Shown here: positions 32,040-42,600 of the stretch, in pieces | Position numbering within the stretch: position 1 is the first letter of the stretch | Layout of the letters: each line of letters begins with the position of its first letter | Assembly: GCA_031216915.1 (NCBI GenBank) | Contig: CM062289.1 | Location: 25,439,533-25,503,532, forward strand | Origin: Pictodentalium vernedei | Lineage: Eukaryota > Mollusca > Scaphopoda > Dentaliida > Dentaliidae | Direction: 5' to 3' | Length of the DNA stretch: 64,000 nt | The notes under the pieces: model-generated | Database searches by the model: none | What the model saw: only the letters and a program-made list of their open reading frames with translations | What the model was told of the DNA's origin: nothing | Translations under genes and position numbers: made by a program

Positions 32040-32845
32040 CCGTCTGTCCGTCAACAATTCAATACGGCTCGGGCAAGAGGCCGTATTTATGAACCGATCT
32101 TTACGAATCTTCTTGGGTACCTTTGTTATCACCGTGGAACGAGAACGAGTGTTTTTGGGTCCGGTCCGAGATTCAAGACGGCCGCTGGCAGCCATTTTGT
32201 ACAAAATTAGGTGCAATCAGATTTTTGAACAGAACTTCCATATGAAAGCTCTGATTTGAATAATTTTCTGTATGAATGTTTAGTATCATGGGATACATCA
32301 CATATAATACGGGTTTTATTCTCGTGCGTAAATTATGCAAATTAGACTAGCTTTGATTGCAAATGCCAATACGGCTCGGGCTTTAGGCCATATTTATGAA
32401 CCGATCTTTTCGAAACTTCGTGGGTACCTTTGTTATCACCGTGGGACGAGAACAAGTGTTTTGGGGTCCGGTCTGAAATTCAAGATGGCCGCTGGCAGCC
32501 ATTTGTACCAAATTAGGTGCAATCAGATTTTTGCGCAGAACTTCCATATGAAAGCGCTGATTTGAAAATTTTTGTGCGTGAATGTTTAGTACCATGGGAT
32601 ACATCACATATAATACGGATTTTTTTCTCGTGCACAAATTATGCCAATTAGACACTGTAACTGCAAATGCCAATATGTCTCGGGCTAGAGGCCGTATTTA
32701 TGAACCGATCTTTACGAAACTTCTTGAGTACCTTTGTTATCACCTTGTGACAGGAACGAGTGTTTTGGGGTGCCTTTGTTATCACTGTGCTATAAGAACA
32801 AATATTTTTGGGTTCAGTCAGACCCACTGTGGGACTCATAGATTT
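32040..32845. repeat. tandem ~300-base units (right arm)
   Basis: The mirror of 21535-22399. The GTCCGTCTGTCC stretch has one more unit than in the left arm. Confidence 0.6.
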
Positions 32846-33301
32846 CTTTTCTAGTTTAGCATCTAACTGTCACCCCACCTTTACAATACTTTACCTATAT
32901 ATTTGATACAGGCTACGGTCAACATTTATGTACAGACCGTTACAATACTTATCAGGTCATTACCTAGATGTTTATCATTGCTGTGTCACATACTATACAT
33001 GTACATGTCTTAAACAAGTTGAGCTACAGTGTTACTGACACTTTCATTTTTCAAATCCTTTGAATAACAAGGAAAATTCCCCCCAAATCCTCAACAAGAG
33101 AATAGATCTTCATGGTGGTGATAAGGTTGCCATCCAGTTTGACATTAATTTTGCTAAACTTGCTTTGAACAAAATTATTAATGAGAGCAATTTGTGTATC
33201 TAGACCCAAAGCATACCCATCTTCTTTTTTAATTTTAAATTGAACTTCAAGTGTAGATGCTGCAAAATCTAACCACTTGGTAAAAAATCCTATTGGTGAA
33301 G

Positions 33302-33303
<2 letters not shown>

Positions 33304-33358
<55 letters not shown>

Positions 33359-33432
33359 TTACACTTCGCCACCGTGCCCCCACATGGGCAATGAGGGTGA
33401 AGTGTCTTGCCCAAGGACAGAGCGCATTTGCC
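33304..33432 (-). mobile_element. SINE fragment with (ATTT)n tract (right arm)
   Basis: The mirror of 20928-21077. The simple repeat is shorter here (about 58 bases). Confidence 0.7.
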
Positions 33433-33677
33433 GCAGGTGGAATTCTGATATTCAGAAACTCCAAGCTAAAAATTACCGGTATCGTGACTGACTTTAAAAC
33501 ACAAGAACCAGAAAATTCTCGTTCCCGAATTAAACCCTGATAAAAATTTATCGTGGTACCCATGACAAGCAGTTTTACCTTCTATTTCAGGGCAGAAGAT
33601 TTGATAACAAGCACAGAATAACAGCAACATTAAGATATTGGACGCAATACACAAATTATATAAATATCAACATAAAT
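33433..33677 (+). promoter_or_regulatory. region upstream of right CYP2 exon 1
   Basis: The mirror of 20675-20927. An ATTATATAAATAT stretch lies directly before the ATG. No clear promoter is found. Confidence 0.35.
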
Positions 33678-34014
33678 ATGCAAGATATAGTAAATATCCA
33701 ATCCTTTGCATTTACGATCGTTCTGATTTGCCTCTGGATTTGCTGGCGTTATCTACCTATTAAGGGAGCGCCATACCCACCGGGACCAGCACCTTTACCA
33801 ATAATTGGCCACTTGCACCTCTTTTGGGGTAAAGAGAAACGAGATGTATTTAACAATATACGCGCTAAATATGGCGATATATTCACAGTGTACTTTGGTT
33901 ACAAACCATTCATCGTGGTTTGTGGATACAAATTTATCAAAGAAGTTTTTCAAACGAATGGTGAACGTTTCATGGGAAAACCCAAACCTCTCGTAGGTAG
34001 AGAGAATACAGGAG
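33678..34014 (+). CDS. CYP2-type cytochrome P450, exon 1 (right copy)
   Basis: The same exon as at 20338-20674, on the other strand. It has the membrane anchor SFAFTIVLICLWICW, the hinge YPPGPAPLPIIGHLH, then RAKYGDIFTVYFGYKPF, and ends ACAGGAG before GTATGT (phase 1). Pro in YLPIKG and KPLVG is where the left copy has Arg and Thr. The two copies point away from each other and from the palindrome centre. Exon 2 lies 15.9 kb downstream because of the Gypsy insertion. Later exons with the heme-binding loop are not seen, so this is a partial gene or its rest lies outside the window. Confidence 0.85.
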
Positions 34015-34662
34015 GTATGTTTTTTCATTAGAACTTTATTATTCATTCATGTGTGAGAAGACGGATATTACATCACTCGGCTGCCGGACCCTCTCCTCGT
34101 CATTCCGCGGTGTATTTTGGGTTATGGTACCCCTTGCGAGTGGACATGTAGTGATGGTATTACTATTGTGATTATTTAGAGTTAGTGCGCATGAGCAGCG
34201 CGTATTGCAATGGTGATATGCTTTTTCGTCCTTCATTTTGTTTACTGTTCTCCATTTTGGCTTCTATAGTGGCACTATGCTGCCCAAAATGCCCGTAATA
34301 TAGTAGGGGTATTTAAAGTGAGTGTTCGATTGTGCCTCTAAATACCGAAGACAACCATACAGTGACTATAATTGCCCAAATGTGCACGACAGGGTTTTTC
34401 ATCGTTGATGGCACGTAGCTATTATGGGGCTCAAGGATCTGCCTTTAAAATATTGGGGGGGGGGGGGGGGGGGGGTTCTACTGTTTTTTTCGTTGGATGG
34501 AAGTATATCGAAACCACGCGAAACTGTTTTCTTGCTAAGACGCTCAGAGAATCCTTGTTTTTGCCTATCCCCGACCTTATTCTGGATATTTTGACCGGTA
34601 CAGTCTATCCAGGTTCTCTCTTCTGGGGTACTGCCAAGTGACCACATCTTAGTAGAGTCAGA

Positions 34663-35596
34663 CAGTGGCGGCGCTACAGTCCCCCACTTTACCCTCGGGC
34701 CCCCCAAACTCAAACTTCAAATTAGTATGTGACCGTGATTTTCTATCCCAATATCACACCCGCAAACGGCACACAACAATACACATCTTGTCAGGCGTTG
34801 CAGAAATGCTCCGATATCTCTCCCAGGGCATCCATATATGAACATTTTTCCTGGAGAGATGCCTCAGACGCCCCTCACTCCCCACAAACAGGAGGAGTAC
34901 ACCCACACCTTCTTCTCTAGTTCAGCGATCTGAACGTAGTGGCTAGCCCCCTTATAGGGTGTGGGGGGGGGGGGGGTAGCCACTACGTTCAGATCGCTGA
35001 ACTACCTCCACCCCTATCCTTCTCTAGCTCAGGCCTGCGGCGTTCGGAAGATGGCTTCGGTATCAAGACCTTCGACCCCCCCCCCACATATCTTGAAATC
35101 CTGGCGCCGCCACTCAATACATGACAGAATAGTGGTAACCAACAGTAATGGCACAAGGCTTCAAGACTGGTAGAACACTACTGTAATGATGAATCCTATA
35201 GAGGCTGATCATAGGACAGATAGTTGAAGAATACTGGAAGCCGATGGTAAATGATAATAGGAGCTTTGAATCCCATTTATGGAATCTCACCTATGTAATC
35301 CCTTTTACGGAATCATATGTGAACATTTTCCTGGGGAGAATCCCCAGCCCTTCCCCACACACAAACGGGAGGGGGACACCCTCCTCCCTAGATCAGCGAT
35401 CTGAACGTAGTGGCTACCCCCTTACAGGGGAGGGGTAGCTACTACGTTCGGATCGCTGAACTACCCCCTCCCCTATCCTCCTCTAGCTCATGCCTGCAGT
35501 GTTCGGGAGATGCCTTCGGCATCACAACCTTGGACCCCCCATATCTTACATATCCCCCCTCCCAACCCCTAAATTGAAATCCTGGCGCCGCCACTG
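34663..35596. mobile_element. TIR element with 8-base duplication (right arm)
   Basis: The mirror of 18762-19695, with flanks GAGTCAGA and GAGTCAGG. Poly-G runs inside differ in length from the left copy. Confidence 0.65.
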
Positions 35597-35805
35597 GAGT
35601 CAGGATTGCTTGTCTTACCTAAGCCCAGCCCGCTATTACTCAATACAAAATCTATTGCCCGATACGAGAGATTTATTACATGGTGACGGACGTTTGGAGC
35701 CTTTGACTCGGAGGGATATATGTTACGATAACTGGTGACCCAGTTTCCGGGGTATTAAACTTGCAAACTGGAGAACAAGAAGTAAATGCCGAAACGTTGA
35801 AAATT

Positions 35806-36405
35806 CGTTTGAGTTTTGCCGTACAGATTGTTTTGAGTTTGCCTTACAGCTTGTTTTTGAGTTTTGCCTTACAGCGTGGTTTTGAGTTTTGCCTTATAGA
35901 TTATTTTGAGTTTTGCCTCACAGCTGTGTTTTGAGTTTTGCCTTACAGCTTGTTCTTGAGTTTTGCCTTACAGATTGTTTGAGTTTTGCCTTACAGCTTG
36001 TTCTTGAGTTTTGCCTTACAGATTGTTTGAGTTTTGCCTTACAGCTTGTTCTTGAGTTTTGCCTTACAGATTGTTTGGAGTTTTGCCTTACAGCTTGTTC
36101 TTGAGTTTTGCCTTACAGCTTGTTCTTAAGTTTTGCCTTACAGATTGTTTGGAGTTTTGCCTTACAGCTTGTTCTTGAGTTTTGCCTTACAGCTTGTTTT
36201 TGAGTTTTGCCTTACAGCGTGGTTTTGAGTTTTGCCTTATAGATTATTTTGAGTTTTGCCTCACAGCTGTCTTTTGAGTTTTGCCTTACAGCTTGTTCTT
36301 GAGTTTTGCCTTACAGATTGTTTGGAGTTTTGCCTTACAGCTTGTTCTTGAGTTTTGCCTTACAGCTTGTTTTTGAGTTTTGCCTTACAGCTTGGTTTTG
36401 AGTTC
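35806..36405. repeat. minisatellite, about 25-base unit (long allele)
   Basis: Units of TTGAGTTTTGCCTTACAG with variable CTTGTTC or ATTGTTT spacers, about 600 bases against about 260 in the left arm. Blocks of units are themselves repeated, which suggests recent expansion. Confidence 0.85.
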
Positions 36406-36844
36406 AGTCGTCTTATTTGTTCACTATTCTTTTGGATCTCGTTAAACTTTCGTATTGTTCAAATTTCTTCAGATATTTGTTCCTTGTCACCTCTGTTGTG
36501 TGGGTTTTTTCTATCTTCGTTACACTCGACCTTAATTCTGTTGATTGTTTGTTGTATTCTCTGATAATGTATTTTGATCATGTTGGTTGTGGCGTTATGA
36601 CCTTGTTATATAATTCTGTTTATCCCAGTGGGACTTGGTTGTACTGAAGAACTTTTTCGTGTTCCTTCATTGTTCTGGTTTCTTCGATCTCTCTCATTTG
36701 TCAATTTCATTCATCTGTCCTGGTCCGAACCAGCTTGTATGTTTGGGTCACTGTTGAGTGCATTCTGTCGTTTTTGCAGTTGTTCCAATAGTTTGGTTGG
36801 GCTCGATCAACACGTATTCTCCTCCTCTCTCTCATTCCTTGCGG

Positions 36845-37415
36845 TAGGGCTGCACGATATTCAATACTGAATACCGGTATCGGTATTAAAACAAATACCG
36901 CGGTGTACCGGTATATCGAAAACTTTTCAGAAAATATGAACATAAGTACCACAACCGAGGCATAAGACATCACAGTCGGAACGAATTAGCATGCCTTGAT
37001 GGTGCGGTTCGAAAAACCTTTACCCAAGGCAGACGATGTCAAAATATTTTTAAAAAAAGGTTTATCAGATCCCCCCCCCCCCCCCCCAAAAAAAAAAATT
37101 CTACAAAACCATGTCATGTGACCCCTCATTGAAACGAGCTCAGTGAGGGGTCACATGATATAGTTTTGTCGAAATTTTTGAAAATTATTTTTTCAACTGC
37201 TGAAATTATATATTACGTGAGCACATGCAGGCGATTCCTTTGGTAAAGGGATAATATTATTCATTCGGGGATAAATCTCAAGACATCTTGAAAATTAAAT
37301 TATGAGGAAATAAATAATGACGATAAAACGATATTTTTGTAATTACACCGGTATTCAATCGATGTTGGTTTGAATACCGGTATATATCGGTTTATCGATC
37401 TACCGTGCAGCCCTA
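36845..37415. mobile_element. hAT-like non-autonomous element (right arm)
   Basis: The mirror of 17286-17856, of the same length (571 bases), with TSD CCTTGCGG at 36837-36844 and 37416-37423 and the same nested MITE. Confidence 0.75.
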
Positions 37416-37578
37416 CCTTGCGGTTATGATTTTATGAGGGTGCGAGTCGTACATTTTCATTCAGTGATGTTTACGGGTTTCCAAATGGTTCAGCATTCTC
37501 TTTTTATTTCAGATGTTGCACATGTGGTTTTAATGATTGTGGAGGGCTTATTTTAGGTTCTCCTTTACACAACTGTGA

Positions 37579-37911
37579 GGGGCGCGGTGGCTCAGTAGGT
37601 AGAGGTGCAGGCTGCAAGCCGAGAGGTCCTCGGTTCGAATCTCACCTGCGGCACCCAAGCAAGACACTTCACCCCCATTGCCCACGTGGGGGCACGGTGA
37701 CGCTGTGTACTGCGTACTGCATGTCGACGGTGCACTTGTCTTCAACCAATGCTAACCCTGCTTTTGTGGAGTTAGTATGTTGGGGAGCTGACAGTTGCTC
37801 GGTGGTTCTCTCCGGGTATTCCGGCTTCCTCCACCCGTAAAACTGTCATGGTCATGATTAGCCATTGTGCAGAAATATGTGACCTTAAACACCAATAAAT
37901 AAATAAATAAA
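37579..37911 (+). mobile_element. SINE, tRNA-headed (mirror of 16790-17122)
   Basis: Flanked by TTTACACAACTGTGA at 37564-37578 and 37912-37926. The body lacks part of the GTGTCCTTGGG segment, as in the left copy. Confidence 0.8.
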
Positions 37912-38014
37912 TTTACACAACTGTGATAGTCCTTTTTGTGAGGAGTGGATCGTTTCGTGTTTCGTTTCGTATTTCGTTTCGGTTGTCTTTTCTGTTGAAT
38001 GATTTTAGACATCT

Positions 38015-38268
38015 AGTGCATCGGCAAGCCAGAAAATAAGCAGATAATCATTCAAAAATGAGGTTCCCAGAGGGTGAATTTAGTGATACTACCCTGCTGT
38101 GCACTAAATTCACCCTCTGTGAACCTCAATCAGAATCAGGGTTTCAAAACTAAACAGACAGTACCCAGAGGATAAATTGGCCCACTGTATGGGAAAGCAT
38201 CATCAGATTCACCCTTTGGGGACCTCATTCTGCAAATGTCAGACTGCTTATTTTCAGGTCTGTGCATT
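38015..38268. repeat. foldback element (right arm)
   Basis: The mirror of 16432-16689, with the same nested inverted repeats. Confidence 0.55.
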
Positions 38269-38671
38269 GGTAGATTCTGGATTTGGGGTAGTATTCTAAT
38301 GTCGATGAAGATTGTATTTTTGTGAACATCGCATGCGTTTATCCATCGTTGGTCAGAAGAGAACTGATGCATTATGGGATATCCCCCACCATTTTACCTT
38401 TCGCAATTGAAGTACCGGGTGTGGCAGTGTGGGGGCCCTTTTTCTGTATGATTTTATGTACCTGGATGTTTGAACCGTTGGAGGATGTACGGGTATTTGT
38501 CTACCAGCTATCCCCTGATAACTATCCTACAGAATACATCCTCCACGAATTCACCCCCATGTGATGAGTGGTTTGCCCCACTAGTTGGGGATAGAGATCA
38601 CGACACGAAGCATGAAAACAGAAATAAACTGAAGAAAATGACCAGACACGGGACTTTCGTTTTGACTCTCG

Positions 38672-38908
38672 TGTCGGGGAATTAGGCTCATCGGTAGATA
38701 ATCAAAAATTCAGAAAACATCTCAAACACATTTTTGTATTATTCGCCTTTCCCGGCAAACATCAAAGTCAACATAACATCACTGCTCTCTTTTTACCAAA
38801 GAGTTTTTTAACAAAAATATCTCGAGTTACGTCCCCTTTACCTTATAGCGGATGAAAACTGCACCATGTCGTTTCGCTCCAGACTCATACGCCCCTAACA
38901 CTATAACA
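38672..38908 (-). repeat. 3' LTR of the Gypsy element
   Basis: 237 bases, from TGTCGGGGAATTAGG to CACTATAACA on the plus strand, so TG..CA ends. No difference from the other LTR is visible. Confidence 0.95.
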
Positions 38909-38916
38909 TCCCCCGC
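38909..38916 (-). promoter_or_regulatory. polypurine tract
   Basis: On the minus strand GCGGGGGA directly precedes the 3' LTR, the place where plus-strand DNA synthesis is primed. Confidence 0.7.
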
Positions 38917-39694
38917 TGAAATAAAATTGAGAAGCAATTTTCCCCCAGAGTAGGCCTACCAATGAGTCGAGAGCCAAACAACAGTATGCATATTCAACCT
39001 GACCCAAAAATGAACAAAAATTAAGTAAGCGGAGAACATTTAAATTTGAAAATGACCTGACTTGTATCAATATGGAATCCACCACTGATTCTCCAATAAT
39101 ATGCATATAGCTTACTGGCCAGGTAAACCATAACTGTCTATCTATCTGCATTTCCTACGAATGCAATTAATCAAATTATCAGGTTAAAAGAAATTACTAA
39201 GGACAATCAAATACTATTATTAAAGGGGGAGTATCAAAACCTGACTCCAAACACAATAAATAACATCTTAGGACTGTAGAATGGTGTCCTGTTAGTTAAC
39301 ATCCAATACCTATACCAATACTCATACATGTATTATTGTATACCGCTAATTGCATTTGGTGTATCTACATAAACTTACAAACCGTGCTAGATCCCAGAGA
39401 TACAAGTCAAAGAGAGACAATCAAGAAAATCCAATCAACCATAACCATATACAACATGAGTATATAATATTCATGTATGTACAATGATATGCGAACAGTG
39501 GATTATTCCAGTGTCTCATAATGAAATGTCAGAATTATGAAACACATATATAAGAAAATTTTTTTTTTTTTTTTTTTCTGTAATATCCAGTCTAGGATTA
39601 AATCACCCAAAACAACAAATATGGAACCCGTAGGTCTTAAAACACAAAGCCTGTTATAACAGTCTCACATTACATAATCTCATATAAGATTATG
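38917..39694 (-). other. Gypsy 3' non-coding region
   Basis: About 780 bases between the pol stop and the purine tract. No env-like frame is seen. A long T run (39558-39579 on the plus strand) lies near the pol end. Confidence 0.7.
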
Positions 39695-42600
39695 TTACAC
39701 AATCGGAGGGGGTCTAATGTATAAAGACTTCTTAGCCTTATTGTCAAGTTTGGACAAGGACAACCACTTGGCATTTTGAGCGGGTTCACCCACAAGTTGT
39801 ACGAAATATTGAATACCCTCTGATGTATGACGTTGGGCTAATATTCGCTTAATCTTATTACACTGTTCATCACTAGATAAAGGAATATCATTGGGGTCAA
39901 TATGATCTGAATCTCTCAATTTGAGAGGTTTCCTAACCGTTCGTTTCGGTCTGGGGGTGGGAAACACTGCGGGATGATTAGTATCACTAAAAGAGTCAAC
40001 AGGAGTTACAGAACTACCTGTATAGTGTCCATCCTGGTTTTCACACACTGGTACATGTACATTCTCAGTCTGTGTGGACTGAGACACAAAAGTCGTATGA
40101 GTTGTAACAGAAAAAAAATTATCGGGGGTTGGTTCCCTAACATATGCTAGCTTTAATCGATCAACGTGTATAGCATGAGGAAATTTCTTCTTTCCTCTGG
40201 GATCCCTCAGAGAAACCATATGTTGGCTTGGAATACCCACAACAACATAGGGTCCACTGAAGATATTCTGCAATTTTTTAGCAGGACCTGAAAACTCATC
40301 ATGCAAATACACGTAATCACCAGGGTTAAGTTCCAATAATGTTTTGTCTTTATTGGTTAGTTCTTCCATAATGGACTTAGAATGTACAAGCTTAGTCTTA
40401 ATATCACTGCGCATTTGTAATAAAACATCTTGTTTGGTATGCAAATAATCTGATATGCTCTTTGGCAAAGACTGATCAACATTCAAAGTATTCGTCATTG
40501 GGAATTTTGGTCGCTGTGCATACACTATCTCAAAAGGAGAATAACCTGTTGATGAGTTGACCGAATTGTTCAAAGCAAATATGATAGAGGGCAAACATAC
40601 GTCCCAGTTATTGCAGTTATTATTCATGTATGGGGTGAGTTTATTAGCCAATGTCGAATGAGCTCGCTCACATGCACCAAGGCAATGATGGATAAAGCTG
40701 GGCGTAAACTGCTGCGGAATGTCAAGTAATTTGCACAACCCTTGAGTAACTTTAGCAGTGAATTCAGTTCCTTGATCAGATATCAATGTATTACAAACAC
40801 CATAGGTCGTAAATAGGTGAAAGAGAGCTTCCGAAACTGTAAATGCATCCTTATTTGCTAGTGCGATACCAACATGAAATTTAGAAAACATATCTAAAGC
40901 GGTGAAGATATACGAATTTCCTCTAGTACTACATGGCAAAGGACCATATAAGTCAACTTCCCACACTTCAAACGGTTGTGCAGGTGTAGGGTAGGCAACA
41001 ATTTTATTTTTAGCAAAATGTTTTGTAATTTTGCGAGACTGACATTCACTACATGACCGCACATATTCAGCAACAATGGTGGTAAGTCGCGGAAAAAAAT
41101 AATGTTGTTTCACTCTATCAATAGTATCATGAATACCACCATGTGCCCCCATAGGGAAATCATGGAATGTCTGAAGCACACTGGGTATTAAGATTCTAGG
41201 AAGCACCAGCTGATATGATGATAAAGATTCACTTCGTCGTGATTTTGGTTTGCGGGAATGAAAGAGTAATTCATCAATAATTACATAATCACATTGTTCT
41301 AAAAGTACTTTACGGGCTTCGCGTTGTGATACAGGTAGTGTGCCTTGCGATAAGTAATCAATAATAGAATGAAATTCGCGTCTCTGACAATCACGAACGT
41401 TTTCCACAGACATATTCAAATGAGAGATTGAAGGTAACAAGTCAGGTGGAGTTGGTGCATCTGAAACCACAGGTGAAGAAATAAATTTAGAATTGTCAGG
41501 GGTCAAATCACCTACATGAACATTACTACACGAGTCTTGCGAGAATGCGTCTGAATGATTACGAGTGTCGCAAGTCTCCTTGGCACAAAGAAGACTGTGA
41601 GATGTAGCTACTGGCTCGACACTACAATCAGAGTCAGTTTCTGGTATACAAGTCACTTCAGTAGGGCAGGGAAAAACACTGTCGGTCTGTAATACAGAAG
41701 TTTGTTTCTTTTCAATGTCTGAGTGCAAGTCAGAATTACTGTCACTATCAGTGTGTGGTACAAGTACAGAACTACTTCTACGGTCAGACTTGACGCGTTT
41801 GCAAAATAATGTACATATATTTTTGCGTTTGCGTGATGCAGGCGCCTGAATCGATTGATTAAGATTGTCTTCAGTGTCAGCATCATAAGCACTATTAACT
41901 GGTGCTGAAACTTGTAACACATTAGCCTGTGGAACTGGAAACACAGTTTCTAATACTTGATTGTTCTCCGAAATTACACGAACATGAGATGGCTTTTCCT
42001 GTATGTACCCGAAATATGGATCGGTCTCCTCTGGACTTGAGGATAAAGTTTCTGGAAATGTTGCAGTTCGGGATAAAGCATCGGGGACAGCCATTTCACC
42101 TGCAGGTCGATAGACGATATCGAAATCAAACTGCTGCAATATGGCAAGCCATCGTTCATATATAGCTCCTCGTAGCTGTTTTTGGAATAAAGGTTTCAAT
42201 GCTTGATGGTCGCATTCTATGACGAAATGGTTTCCACGGAGGTAAGGCGAACAGTCGAGAACACTTGTGACGACTCCCAACAATTCCAGTTTAGTTGGAC
42301 CATATGATTGTTGATAGGTGGATAGCCCCTTCGATCCGAATCGAATAACATGTTTCCCATCATTATGAATTTGATAAAGAACATAACCGATGCCTTTTGA
42401 ACTAGTATCTACCGCTAGGTGGAATTCCAAATCAGAACGTGGAAATGCTAGCACAGGCGAATTAACGAGACAATCTTTCAATTGTTGAAAACTTGAAACA
42501 CAACTTTCACTCCAATGAAAAGGAACACCCTTTTTTAATAAGCGATGTAGAGGATTTGCGATTGCACTATAATTTGGTATATATTTCTTGAACCAATTAA

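Larger units (their letters stand above)
28894..33303 (-). pseudogene. hexon-like capsid pseudogene, split (right arm)
   Basis: The mirror of 21078-25500 with the same insertions: SINEs at 29281 and 29702, Tc1 at 30385, tandem units at 32040. On the minus strand it begins near 33300 with the KWLDFAASTLEVQ-type block and ends near 28900. It has the same stops as the left copy with few differences by eye, so both copies decayed before the duplication. Confidence 0.75.

Noticed and set aside
35806-36405. Possible CRISPR array (regular repeats)
   Set aside because: Spacers are very short and themselves repeated, units vary, and the genome is animal; it is a minisatellite.
38917-39694. Possible env-like gene after pol
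   Set aside because: Only short frames are present, with no signal peptide or transmembrane segment.
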